Shown in pieces: positions 53,401-60,239 of a DNA stretch of 64,000 nucleotides. The number at the start of each line of letters is the position of its first letter. Positions within the stretch are counted from its first letter, which is position 1. Below the pieces are notes generated by a model. That model did no database searches and was not told the origin of the DNA. It worked only from the letters and a program-made list of their open reading frames with translations. The DNA lies in NCBI RefSeq assembly GCF_023195775.1, contig NZ_CP096205.1, positions 1,922,001 through 1,986,000 of the forward strand, in the 5' to 3' direction. The translations under genes were made by a program, and so were the position numbers. This DNA is from Flavobacterium azooxidireducens (GTDB taxonomy: Bacteria; Bacteroidota; Bacteroidia; Flavobacteriales; Flavobacteriaceae).

Positions 53401-53439
53401 TCAGATAATCAGTTAATAACTAAGAAAATTATATTTTAA
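47488..53439 (+). CDS. giant secreted beta-helix surface protein with T9SS sorting domain
   Basis: The 1983-residue protein starts at the ATG 47488 (a TTG six bases earlier is less likely) with the signal peptide MKSLISILFFLLTNYFCQS. Residues of about 30-1260 are a long series of N-rich beta-strand rungs (for example VIDGNTITDFGIGNGE, ISNNQVQISY, IQNNVMLSLA), a right-handed parallel beta-helix. Residues of about 1280-1900 contain Ig-like and YWSSPVFGNGG-type flavobacterial surface modules. The last ~75 residues are a T9SS type A sorting domain (EITLFDLTGRKIYQ, ending ITKKIIF). It is a likely cell-surface or adhesive protein; first gene of a three-gene operon. Confidence 0.87.
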   Translation: MKSLISILFFLLTNYFCQSNSLVLNRSEALMPLSGTYSIPGDYNTISDAAIALNTFGISSSVVFNVAVNHTEIAPAGISALLPGGIVFGSISGTSFTNTIVFQKSGIGTNPIVIAGENHFAGGIMDAVIKFIGSDYITFDGIDVSENPLNSNAVIASNNMTEFGYAFFKASNTDGAKNNVIRNCTIKLNTGLSNYQNTFGVYSSTITTAVNGLTLANTTSVLGSNSDNSLQSNVIEGANSGIVVIGSNTAAAMDSGWVIDGNTITDFGIGNGEANSLYQKLGTTAQGILVNQSYNFSVSNNSVTSVSGTLLTPIPIAGIVFGWSGSVVQPSGTYINVCQNNTIAITNNLNESMYGVWSRIGNATSNVTIFGNTISLINTATSVLVSKEAKGIFQHIAIGDLTISNNQVQISYLNTNHSDVIHFIQADVATTIKREIIGNTLSTPSGQTLRTNGAVTGISHQGVTSNELSINQNSISINKGNDNTASVFYGIYSASTSAAINYSITGNTILLQNDTPTSGNTIVSGIFCNDGLNTIDKTISNNIITIQTNNIGGTTHGILSGKVNQATISENQIIISNHCATINGILLTTGSVSNQLNGNIITISPVNMPGVSTNIRGINNAVGILNTNLNEITVAPSFDSAANVFVNLFGIDNVVANSSISNNTRVTLSPVFNIDAITGNMAVIRNTASNVEIAINQLVELNAVNNSGNITASGILNSGANSLIQNNVMLSLAATTQTTANIIGIESATAGAGTQILGNSNVLLSVNSATNVSARGISVVNAFVKNNSNISINAIASTTSSTYGISGTGEIENNIITVTANAQTGITGTAGILSGLNTLVKDNEITTNFVTASGNALAMGINSTNANSSIVNNTIDHTVVSNVSDASATWRGEVYGIRSYGENTTVENNKIIRVFGSMGRGTTYFEAAGVFLDRAENPIVLGNTISNVSCNGTARDRIYLSGIYVTGNSHNGLIKNNKIFNISFNCSVTGTIFIPPFFNVDIPANTNGIWVRIADNTIASDYTIVNNHISKLYHNNTSKIGGIFGLALSTKELNYKVYHNTILIGDNDTMVTSNTTSHFGGTAVGFVNRVGSGSLDLRNNILYVNIMPRFSGYVSALAAVKSHNNNITELSTNPGQSTVRPVNYHAASNNNLFYAPSVHGRRSYFYCEGDGLGTEYNRFNIDHNTTAINDPNINISPSFSGCTSKYKTLMAGSDSNSFYQNVTLVEGTDNQEGVWTPVGETFAELGAQLIDPIYDLDFNNVSRGSAIDMGAVQFNGETTQAPEIVYSPLTLSGCGLVPTSLVLENVQITDNAGIYVSGTLIPRLYYRINSGAWSSVAGTLVSGDANNGFWNFTLTGLSAGTLSYYVIAQDKLSKIGAIPGSGLVACNVNSITTHPTSPNTLTLGGAVATYALGSWSSTPDIGKAVVIDDDLVISSSLDACSVLVKVGRTVTVASEIYLTVLNEVVVETGANLIFDDKASLVQINNVANIGDIEYNRIASVKKLDYVYWSSPVFGNGGVSGFNINNLSANPTEITGPKYKWNTLQNNNNGTGGNISQGIWVNANANLMESGKGYIVRAPNSFSETTNQPYQATFSGVPFNGDLSYPIYRGDYTGVDYTGLNGQTITNLDDNFNLIGNPYPSAISAARFIFRNTPANGGNVIGGVRVWTHGNSPSTSYQDPFYGSFAYNYTSNDYIIYTLLGSTCCPALEDDFMIAAGQGFFVQMQDGIAASDFAYFNNSMRSKNYTNANFYRTSNLTEFVDFTFEKHRIWLDILDSNLSSNRTLLGYADGATFGLDDLFDATTKEIAALQIYSFAEETKTTTQARPLPFDSNDEVSIGVTIPDQGQYTIAIAGIDGLFDFTSIYLKDIFLNLVHDLKESPYHFQAEKGVMNNRFQIVYQNSNLSQPDFNVGSVTAFVKNNEIHIKSSLDEINEITLFDLTGRKIYQKKIITKETIISDLNIANQTILIQLKMSDNQLITKKIIF

Positions 53440-53449
53440 AAAAATAATT

Positions 53450-54703
53450 ATGAAAGTAAAAATTATACTTGTCGCCTTACTTTTTTCTGCAACAACTTTT
53501 TCACAAGTTAGTATAGGAAATGCACTTCCAAATCCATCTGCCAATTTAGATGTAACTTCAATTGATGTTGACGGAAATACGAGAGGATTATTAATCCCAC
53601 GTCTAAATCTATTAAACACAACAGACGCAAGTACCATTGACAATGGAAACGTCAATAGTTTACTTGTTTTTAACGAAGCTACTCAAGCCGATGTTACTCC
53701 CGGATTTTATTATTGGTATATTAATAAATGGGAAAGAATTTCAACCGGTGCAGGTTCAGGCACAGAAACAAATACAGATTTGTTTTTTGATCCGGTTACA
53801 GGTGAATTATACTATACAAATGAATTGGATAACAACGCACCAATTGACTTAAATTCATTAAAAATTGAACCGTGGCAAGTGGAAGGAACAATTGATAAAG
53901 CCTCTTTAAATACCCAAAACATCTATCAAATTGGCAATGTCGGAATTGGAACAAACGATATGTTAGATGGCGTTGCTTTAGATGTTAGAGGAGCTGTTCG
54001 AGCAGGAACCGGAAACACCGGAATTGTTGGGTTAAACTCTGCTACTTTTGGTACAAACAATACTGTTTCTGGACCAAATTCATCTGCAACAGGCGTAAAT
54101 AATGTTGTGTCAGGAAATATTTCCGGTGCAATTGGTCAAAATAATACTGTAAACACAGACAATGCAATGGCAATTGGAATTGGCAACGTTGTGAATGCCA
54201 GCAAAAGTTTTACCGTTGGAGAAGGAAATGTTGTAACAGGAAATCTTGCTTCAGCAATGGGAAGAGAAAACATTGCCGATGGTGAAATTGCCGTGGCATA
54301 CGGTTTAAACAATCAATCCATTGCCGATTACAGCTATACTTTGGGTGTAGGAAACATTGCTGGAGCCATGGGAAGCATGGTTTTTGGTAGATATAATGCA
54401 ATTATTGATGGTGATCCAAACAATTTTTCAGTTCCGTTAGATCCCTATTTTCAATTAGGAAATGGAAGCGGACCAACCAATAGAAGCAATATGATTACGA
54501 TTCTGAAAAATGGGAAAATTGGTTTCGGTAACATTTACACGCCACAAGCAACTATTCATGTTGTAAAAACGGGAGCCGATTTAACTCCTGCAATCATCGA
54601 AGGTTGTGAGGTTTATCCGGATAATGTTGCGGCTACAGCTGCCGGTGTTCCGGTAGGCGGACTTTACAGAACGGCAACAGGCGTACTAATGGTTCGTTTC
54701 TAA
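53450..54703 (+). CDS. secreted protein with YadA-like head repeats
   Basis: The 417-residue protein has a signal peptide (MKVKIILVALLFSATTFSQ) and a flavobacterial N-terminal module (GNTRGLLIPRLNLLNTTDA). About residues 195-320 hold a ladder of 14-residue repeats such as SSATGVNNVVSGNISGAIGQ followed by NNTVNTDNAMAIGIGN and SAMGRENIADGEIAVAYG. These match the left-handed beta-roll of trimeric autotransporter heads. There is no coiled stalk, no membrane anchor and no obvious T9SS domain; the C-terminus is PVGGLYRTATGVLMVRF. How it is retained is unclear. It lies 10 bp after the giant gene. Confidence 0.83.
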   Translation: MKVKIILVALLFSATTFSQVSIGNALPNPSANLDVTSIDVDGNTRGLLIPRLNLLNTTDASTIDNGNVNSLLVFNEATQADVTPGFYYWYINKWERISTGAGSGTETNTDLFFDPVTGELYYTNELDNNAPIDLNSLKIEPWQVEGTIDKASLNTQNIYQIGNVGIGTNDMLDGVALDVRGAVRAGTGNTGIVGLNSATFGTNNTVSGPNSSATGVNNVVSGNISGAIGQNNTVNTDNAMAIGIGNVVNASKSFTVGEGNVVTGNLASAMGRENIADGEIAVAYGLNNQSIADYSYTLGVGNIAGAMGSMVFGRYNAIIDGDPNNFSVPLDPYFQLGNGSGPTNRSNMITILKNGKIGFGNIYTPQATIHVVKTGADLTPAIIEGCEVYPDNVAATAAGVPVGGLYRTATGVLMVRF

Positions 54704-54756
54704 TATTATTCATTAAATTGAAATAGAATTTCAGTTTAAAAATTAAATCAAATAAG

Positions 54757-56007
54757 ATGATAAAAATAATTATAAAGTTATTGATCGTTTTTGTTTCAGC
54801 CACCGCAGGGTTATTGGCTCAAACAAAGCTTAATAATCAAGGGATTCTTTCTATTCAAGGAATCACAGGAACATTAGCAGCAATAGACAATAACGCTTCA
54901 GGTGAATTAATTAATGATGGAGACTTTTATGTTTACAATCATTTTAACAATGATGGTATAGTAACTTTTTCATCGGGATCATCCAATGGATTAACCAGAT
55001 TGAATGGTGTTTATGGTTTTCAGAATATTTCCGGCACCGTTCCCATGGATTTGTTTGATGTGGAGTTTAATAACAATTTGTTTCAACCTGCATTTCATTT
55101 GTCAAACCAAATTAATGTGTTTAACGAGTCAAATTTTTTACAAGGAATTGTAGACAATGATAACCATGGCGGTTTATTTGTTTTTGAAGACAATGCATTT
55201 CACATCAATACAGCAGATCAAAGTCATGTAGATGGTTATGTTCGCAAGAATGGAAATCAATTTTTTCAGTTTCCAATTGGAGACGGAGGTCAGTTTCGAT
55301 ATGCTTCTATTTCTGCTCCGCAATCTTCTACCGATGCTTTTACAGGAAAATATTTCTGGGAAAATTCAAATCCAATTTATCCACACGAAAATAGAACAAG
55401 TATTATCACATTGATTGATAATGCAGAATATTGGACTGTTGATAAAACAGCAGGAAACAGCAATATTTTTCTAACTCTTTCTTGGGATGAAGATACAACG
55501 CCAACAGAAATATATGCAGCTCCTTTGGAAGATATTCACATCGTTCGTTGGGATGTTGCCCAAAACAGATGGGTTGACGAAGGTGGTGTGGCCGATGCAA
55601 ATACAAAAGAAGTAACAACCATCATTGATCCGCTTACACAGTATGGTGTGTTTACATTAGCTCGCGTTCGGTCAGAAGATATTTTGCCTTGCGGCGGAAG
55701 AGGCGTGGTGATTTACAATGCTATTTCTGCAAATGACGACGGAAGAAATGATTACTTTATTATCGACGGAATTGAAGAATGCCCGCAAAACACAGTTGAA
55801 ATTTTTAATCGTTGGGGTGTAAAAGTTTATGAAACAACTTCATATAACACAAATGGTAATGTTTTTAATGGTTATTCTGATGGACGTGTAACGATTGCAA
55901 AAAATGAAAAATTACCTGACGGGACGTATTTTTATCACATCAATTTCTTTGATGAAAATGGTGGTATTCGAACCAAAAAAGCAGGTTATTTATATTTAAG
56001 CTTATAA
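54757..56007 (+). CDS. gliding-motility-associated C-terminal (CHU_C) secreted protein
   Basis: The 416-residue protein has a signal peptide (about 1-22, ending LLAQ), a beta-rich body with VRKNGNQFFQFPIGDGGQFR (here about 161-180), and a C-terminal CHU_C/type B T9SS domain (about 325-416: IYNAISANDDGRNDYFIIDG, EIFNRWGVKVYE, GTYFYHINFFDENGG, ending YLYLSL). Type B substrates usually need a SprF/PorP partner, but none is encoded here. Last gene of the surface operon, closed by the terminator at 56030-56070. Confidence 0.88.
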   Translation: MIKIIIKLLIVFVSATAGLLAQTKLNNQGILSIQGITGTLAAIDNNASGELINDGDFYVYNHFNNDGIVTFSSGSSNGLTRLNGVYGFQNISGTVPMDLFDVEFNNNLFQPAFHLSNQINVFNESNFLQGIVDNDNHGGLFVFEDNAFHINTADQSHVDGYVRKNGNQFFQFPIGDGGQFRYASISAPQSSTDAFTGKYFWENSNPIYPHENRTSIITLIDNAEYWTVDKTAGNSNIFLTLSWDEDTTPTEIYAAPLEDIHIVRWDVAQNRWVDEGGVADANTKEVTTIIDPLTQYGVFTLARVRSEDILPCGGRGVVIYNAISANDDGRNDYFIIDGIEECPQNTVEIFNRWGVKVYETTSYNTNGNVFNGYSDGRVTIAKNEKLPDGTYFYHINFFDENGGIRTKKAGYLYLSL

Positions 56008-56029
56008 TTTTTTTAGGTTGGTTTTTTTT

Positions 56030-56070
56030 AAACACTCAGCGTTAGAATTCTAACAAAGAGTGTTTTTTTT
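56030..56070 (+). terminator. terminator of the surface-protein operon
   Basis: The outer stem AAACACTC/GAGTGTTT encloses a second stem, GTTAG-AATT-CTAAC, and is followed by eight T residues. Confidence 0.85.
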
Positions 56071-56144
56071 GTCATTAACATGTTGTTAACCCTAAAGATT
56101 AAAGAAAACAACTATTTTTCCAATTGTTTTTAAAGCCATAAAAT

Positions 56145-56942
56145 ATGAAAGTGTTTTTTTTACTAGTTGTTTCATTATTTTCGTTTACATTACTAGCACA
56201 AAATAGTCAAGCAAGTGCTAACATAAAGGAAGCACAACAAAAAATTGTAGATGAATATGTACACAATTGTGCCAAAAAATATTCGTATTACCAAATGGCA
56301 GAACTGCAAGAATGTTTAGATGAAGGACTCAAAAAAGATCCAACGATTGCTTATTTATGGCAACAAAAAGCAATGCCGTTATTTAAGATTAAAAAGTATG
56401 AAGCAGGAATGGTTTTTTGTGACAAAGCAGTTGAAAATGATCCGCAACGATGGTTGTCATACAGAGCTTACATTAAATGTATTTTTGCAAAAACCTATCG
56501 TGAAGCCATCATCGATTTTGAAAAATGCAAAGAAATGCACGGCAATAGTTATGAAATGGATCATACCTACAATTTCTACATTGCCTTATCGCATCTGCAA
56601 TTGAATGAATTTGCTAAAGCGGAAGAAATTTTTAAAGCTGATATTGCAGAACAAATTGAACAAAAAGGAGAAGCTCACCACCTCGATTTGTTTTATTACG
56701 GAATAACCTTGTACGAACAAAAAAAATGGGAGCAAGCCATTGAAGAATTTGACAAAGCCATCTCGCAATATGAAAATTTTTCGGATGCAAAAGTTTACAA
56801 AGCTTTTTGTTTAGGACGAATTGGTCAGGAAAAAAGAGCCAATGATTTGATAGTAGAAGCTAAAACAGATGCCAAAAACGGCTACACAATTAATGAAGAT
56901 AATATGATTCATGAAGTGTATCCATATAAAGTGAAATGGTAA
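56145..56942 (+). CDS. secreted tetratricopeptide-repeat protein
   Basis: The 265-residue protein has a signal peptide (MKVFFLLVVSLFSFTLLAQ) and several TPR units: about 60-95 (AYLWQQKAMPLFKIKKYEAG), 96-130 and 195-230 (LFYYGITLYEQKKWEQAIEE then FDKAISQYENFSDAKVYKA). TPRs mediate protein contacts, here probably in the periplasm. No partner is evident; it follows the surface operon on the same strand but after a strong terminator. It is convergent with trmN6, whose stop directly adjoins its own. Confidence 0.85.
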   Translation: MKVFFLLVVSLFSFTLLAQNSQASANIKEAQQKIVDEYVHNCAKKYSYYQMAELQECLDEGLKKDPTIAYLWQQKAMPLFKIKKYEAGMVFCDKAVENDPQRWLSYRAYIKCIFAKTYREAIIDFEKCKEMHGNSYEMDHTYNFYIALSHLQLNEFAKAEEIFKADIAEQIEQKGEAHHLDLFYYGITLYEQKKWEQAIEEFDKAISQYENFSDAKVYKAFCLGRIGQEKRANDLIVEAKTDAKNGYTINEDNMIHEVYPYKVKW

Positions 56943-57650
56943 TTACATCTTTAAATAAAAATCTCTCGTAAGATTGATATAATCATCGGTGTATTCGTGA
57001 CGATTGATTTCGATCACCAATTCATCAGCAGTTAATGTGCTTAATTCATAACGTTTAAAAGCCAACAAACTTCGTTTAATTTCTGTGGTTGGAGTTCCTT
57101 TTACGCGAGTTACTTTTATAGGATAAAGTTCAGCTTCTGCACACAAATCGATAAATTTTTCTTCCTCTTTGTATGGAATAATAACGGTAAAAATTCCGTT
57201 TTCGGAGAGTAATAAATCAGCCGCTTCAATCAAATCTTCAAAAGGCATTGCTTCTTGAAATCGGGCTAAATCTCGTTGCGAATTTTCGGTTTTATAATCT
57301 TCGGAATAAAAAGGCGGATTGGAAATGATTAAATCATACTCATCTTCCGGTTCATCTACAAATTCATCCAAACCGGCGTGAAAACAAAACAGACGATCTC
57401 CCCAAGGCGAATTTTCAAAATTTTCTACGCATTGTTCGTAAGCATCTTCGTCAATTTCTAATGCATCAATTTGTTCGGCATTGCTACGTTGGGCAATCAT
57501 TAAGGATAAAATTCCTGTTCCTGCACCAATATCCAAAACAGAAAAAGGATTGTTTTCTAAGGGACACCAAGCTCCCAATAACACACTATCAGTGCCTACT
57601 TTCATAGCACATCGGTCTTGTTGAATAGAAAATTGTTTGAATTGAAACAC
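56943..57650 (-). CDS. trmN6: tRNA1(Val) (adenine37-N6)-methyltransferase
   Basis: The 235-residue class I SAM methyltransferase has VLDIGAGTGILSLMIAQRS (about 40-58) and the amino-methyltransferase motif LIISNPPFYSEDY (NPPF, about 108-120). The N-terminal QFKQFSIQQDRCAMKVGTDSV, here residues 3-23, is typical of YfiC/TrmN6, which methylates A37 of tRNA-Val. It follows rimM by 79 bp on the same strand, in a translation-related group with rpsP. The gap holds an ACTGCG-word repeat. Confidence 0.92.
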   Translation of the reverse strand: MFQFKQFSIQQDRCAMKVGTDSVLLGAWCPLENNPFSVLDIGAGTGILSLMIAQRSNAEQIDALEIDEDAYEQCVENFENSPWGDRLFCFHAGLDEFVDEPEDEYDLIISNPPFYSEDYKTENSQRDLARFQEAMPFEDLIEAADLLLSENGIFTVIIPYKEEEKFIDLCAEAELYPIKVTRVKGTPTTEIKRSLLAFKRYELSTLTADELVIEINRHEYTDDYINLTRDFYLKM

Positions 57651-57699
57651 GGTGATTAACGATTTTTGAATGAAGATTTTCGATCCCAGATTCCAGATT

Positions 57700-57726
57700 A
57701 CTGAAAACTGCGACTGCGACTGAAAA
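57700..57726 (+). repeat. ACTGCG-word repeat, copy 2
   Basis: ACTGAAAACTGCGACTGCGA followed by CTGAAAA. Twenty bases (57707-57726) are identical to 39461-39480. It lies between trmN6 and rimM. Confidence 0.65.
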
Positions 57727-57729
57727 TTT

Positions 57730-58254
57730 CTAAAGATACATCTCCACCAAACCTTCCGGCAAATTCATAACCACCTTCTTGTTATCGCGATCTATTTTAA
57801 TCAAAAACTGATCAATCATCGGAATAAGCATTTCAACATTACCATTCAGCACTTCAAAAAGAGGTTGAGCAGTTGTATCATTGATAGAAACAATTTTTCC
57901 CACCACTCCAAGTCGTTGGTCTTCTACTTCAAAACCAATCACTTCGTGATAATAAAATTGATTACCTTCTAATTTTGGTAAAAACGAAAGCGGAAGATAA
58001 AGTTCGCAACCCATAATAGCGTCAGCATCCTCTTCTGTCTCAACATCTTCAAATTTGACTCTCAGAAAGTCATTTTTATGTAGTGAACTATTTTCAATAA
58101 AAAATGGAACCAGATTTTTGTTTAATTCAACAAAAACTGATTCCATATTTTCATATAATTCAGGCTCATCTGTGTCTAAATAGACCAAAACTTCACCTTT
58201 AAAACTAAATTTTTTAGCGATTTTGCCAAGATAGAAACATTCTTCTTTTCGCAT
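57730..58254 (-). CDS. rimM: ribosome maturation factor RimM
   Basis: RimM binds S19 and assists maturation of the 30S subunit head. The 174-residue protein has the N-terminal domain (CFYLGKIAKKFSFKGEVLVY, about 6-25) and the PRC-barrel (FYYHEVIGFEVEDQRLGVVG, about 98-117, ending MIDQFLIKIDRDNKKVVMNLP, here split). It lies 12 bp downstream of rpsP, the common rpsP-rimM order. Confidence 0.95.
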   Translation of the reverse strand: MRKEECFYLGKIAKKFSFKGEVLVYLDTDEPELYENMESVFVELNKNLVPFFIENSSLHKNDFLRVKFEDVETEEDADAIMGCELYLPLSFLPKLEGNQFYYHEVIGFEVEDQRLGVVGKIVSINDTTAQPLFEVLNGNVEMLIPMIDQFLIKIDRDNKKVVMNLPEGLVEMYL

Positions 58255-58266
58255 TATCGCAAAATA

Positions 58267-58845
58267 TTAAGCTTCTTTTTCTTCGTTTGTTTCTTCAGCA
58301 GCAGGAGCTTCTTCAACAGCTACTTCAGTTGCAACTTCGCTAACTTCTTCTGTTACTTCTTCAGCAACCTCTTCAGTTACTTCAGCAGCTTTCAAAGCAT
58401 CAGCAGCAGCATTTGCACGTTTTTCATTTGCAACTTTTTCAGCTTTTAAAGCTTCAGCTCTAGCTTTTTCTTGTGCTTTAGTTAAACCTTCTTTTTTAGA
58501 AGTAACTTTGTTTGCTTTTTCATCAATCCAAGCTGCCAATTTAGCATCTGCTTGTTCTTGAGTTAAAGCACCTTTTCTAACTCCACCATCCAAGTGATGT
58601 TTCAATAACGCACCTTTATAAGAAAGGATAGCTCTTGCAGTATCAGTTGGTTGTGCACCATTGTGTAACCATTGAACAGCACTGTCCAAGTTTAAATCAA
58701 TTGTTGCAGGGTTAGTGTTTGGGTTGTAAGTTCCGATTTTGTCTAAGAATTTACCATCTCTTTTGGCTCTTGCATCAGCAGCCACAATCCAGAAAAAAGG
58801 CTTTCCTTTTTTACCGTGTCTTTGTAATCTAATTTTTACTGGCAT
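58267..58845 (-). CDS. rpsP: 30S ribosomal protein S16, long form
   Basis: The 192-residue protein has a standard S16 core in its first ~80 residues (MPVKIRLQRHGKKGKPFFWI, then VAADARAKRDGKFLDKIGTY). After it comes a lysine/alanine then glutamate/valine-rich extension of about 100 residues (KAEKVANEKRANAAADAL, EEVAEEVTEEVSEVATE). Such tails are usual in Bacteroidota S16 but absent in E. coli. The first gene of rpsP-rimM-trmN6; expression should be high. Confidence 0.96.
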   Translation of the reverse strand: MPVKIRLQRHGKKGKPFFWIVAADARAKRDGKFLDKIGTYNPNTNPATIDLNLDSAVQWLHNGAQPTDTARAILSYKGALLKHHLDGGVRKGALTQEQADAKLAAWIDEKANKVTSKKEGLTKAQEKARAEALKAEKVANEKRANAAADALKAAEVTEEVAEEVTEEVSEVATEVAVEEAPAAEETNEEKEA

Positions 58846-59014
58846 AATCGTATGATTAAATTTTGAGGTTCTCGACCTCTGTTAATTAAGGGTGCAAATA
58901 TATAAAAGTTTTTTGGATTAGAAATCAATGATTTAAAATTTATTTAAATTGTTTGATTCTTTGTGTTTTGAACGTTTTTAACAAAAAAGTATATCGTTTA
59001 TTCGGTAGAAAAGC

Positions 59015-59022
59015 TATTTTTG
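59015..59022 (+). promoter_or_regulatory. candidate -7 element of the DUF6252-like lipoprotein gene
   Basis: TATTTTTG lies 28 nt before the start codon at 59051. No clear TTG partner. Confidence 0.35.
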
Positions 59023-59050
59023 TACTTTAGAAATAATCACAACCAACACA

Positions 59051-59548
59051 ATGAAAAAATATTTTTCTCTTTTAGCTCTTGCTTTTTTATTCATTTCCTG
59101 CGAAGAAGATGTGGTTTTTAATTCACCTTCTGTGCAAGGAAGGTTAGAAAATTCATTTTGGAGAGCAATTGATTCCGATGCTGTTTTGCAACCAAACGGT
59201 GGTTTAGTAATCACCGCAAAAGCTCGTTTGCAAACAATGACTTTAAGAATTCCGTCTAGAAATGTGGGAACGTATGTTTTGGGTCAAAACCAATCACGAG
59301 TTGCAACTTTTGTATTTGATTATGATGATAGTGAATTGTTTTACAGCACCGGTGTGACTACGGAAGAAGAATATCAAGGAGATGGAGAAATAAAAATTAC
59401 CGAATTTGATGCAGCAAACGGAACTGTTTCCGGCTCATTTAGATTTAATGCTGTGAACATGGCAAACAATCCGTTAGGAGGAGAAATATTAAATTTCAAT
59501 CAAGGCGTTTTCTATAAAGTGCCTGTAACCGGAATCGAAGAAGATTAA
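59051..59548 (+). CDS. hypothetical lipoprotein (DUF6252-like)
   Basis: The 165-residue protein has a lipoprotein signal (MKKYFSLLALAFLFISC, Cys17 followed by EED). The compact beta-rich body includes VQGRLENSFWRAIDSDAV, GGLVITAKARLQTMTLRIPS and GTVSGSFRFNAVNMAN. It resembles the DUF6252 family of small Bacteroidota lipoproteins. The role is unknown. It is monocistronic, with a strong terminator downstream. Confidence 0.8.
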   Translation: MKKYFSLLALAFLFISCEEDVVFNSPSVQGRLENSFWRAIDSDAVLQPNGGLVITAKARLQTMTLRIPSRNVGTYVLGQNQSRVATFVFDYDDSELFYSTGVTTEEEYQGDGEIKITEFDAANGTVSGSFRFNAVNMANNPLGGEILNFNQGVFYKVPVTGIEED

Positions 59549-59566
59549 TAAGAAATAACAACTCAA

Positions 59567-59601
59567 AAAAGCCATTTCAAATTCAAATTGAAATGGCTTT
59601 T
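59567..59601 (+). terminator. terminator of the DUF6252-like lipoprotein gene
   Basis: AAAAGCCATTTCAA and TTGAAATGGCTTTT form a perfect 14-bp stem, followed by T residues. Confidence 0.88.
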
Positions 59602-59650
59602 TTATTTATTTTCAACAATTTATGAAATAAAGTTTGCTTTTTAAGATGGT

Positions 59651-59675
59651 TTGCCATTTTAATAGTTTACCTTTG
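59651..59675 (+). promoter_or_regulatory. candidate promoter of the RNA-binding protein gene
   Basis: TTG (59651-59653), 14 nt, then TACCTTTG (59668-59675), 22 nt before the ATG at 59697. Confidence 0.5.
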
Positions 59676-59696
59676 TTTCAAATAATATTATTTTTT

Positions 59697-60071
59697 ATGA
59701 ACATTTTTGTAGGAAGCCTTCCTTGGAGTATTGAGGAAGCAGATTTAAGAGAGTCTTTCGAGGCTTATGGAGCAGTAGACTCTGTAAAAGTAATTACTGA
59801 TAAATTTACCGGAAAAAGTAAAGGTTTTGGTTTTGTTGAAATGCCTAATGACGAAGAAGGTCAAAAAGCTATCGACGAACTAAACGGAGCTACCGTTCAA
59901 GGTCGTGCTATTGTGGTAAACAAATCAGAACCAAAACCGGAAGGCGAAAAAAGAAGCTTTAACAACAACCGTTCAGGCGGTGGTGGTTACGGTGGTGGTG
60001 GAAACAGTCGTGGTGGCGGTGGCTACAGCGGTGGTGGAAACAGTCGCGGTGGTGGAGGAGGAAGATACTAG
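59697..60071 (+). CDS. glycine-rich RNA-binding protein (single RRM)
   Basis: The start is the ATG at 59697 (MNIFVGSLPWSIEEADLRES), giving 124 residues; the frame is open 21 codons further upstream but lacks homology and covers the promoter. One RRM spans about 2-80 with RNP2 IFVGSL and RNP1 KSKGFGFVEM. A C-terminal tail of about 35 residues is built of GGGG and NSRGG repeats. These proteins, resembling plant GRPs, are abundant in Bacteroidota and are thought to act as RNA chaperones, often cold-related. The terminator at 60095 ends the gene. Confidence 0.93.
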   Translation: MNIFVGSLPWSIEEADLRESFEAYGAVDSVKVITDKFTGKSKGFGFVEMPNDEEGQKAIDELNGATVQGRAIVVNKSEPKPEGEKRSFNNNRSGGGGYGGGGNSRGGGGYSGGGNSRGGGGGRY

Positions 60072-60094
60072 TATTTTTTCTTTATAACATCAAC

Positions 60095-60126
60095 AAAACC
60101 ATTCTGAGCAATCAGGATGGTTTTTT
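60095..60126 (+). terminator. terminator of the RNA-binding protein gene
   Basis: AAAACCATTCTGA and TCAGGATGGTTTT pair with one mismatch around a GCAA-type loop and end in T residues. Confidence 0.85.
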
Positions 60127-60145
60127 GTTTTGTTGATAACTAAAG

Positions 60146-60176
60146 TTGACATTCTCTTCCTTAAAATGTATTTTTG
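60146..60176 (+). promoter_or_regulatory. candidate promoter of dnaE
   Basis: TTG (60146-60148) and TATTTTTG (60169-60176) are 20 nt apart, an excellent fit. The leader of about 58 nt contains TCACT/AATCAC words (60208-60235). Confidence 0.6.
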
Positions 60177-60207
60177 AAAATAGAATTGTCAATTGGTTTT
60201 TCCGCTA

Positions 60208-60235
60208 ATTACGAATCACTTTTCACTAATCACTC
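60208..60235 (+). repeat. TCACT-word leader repeat before dnaE
   Basis: ATTACGAATCACTTTTCACT followed by AATCACTC is built from near-repeats of AATCACT. Like the CTCAG-word repeats, it lies immediately before a start codon. No second copy was found in this window. Confidence 0.4.
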
Positions 60236-60239
60236 TCGC

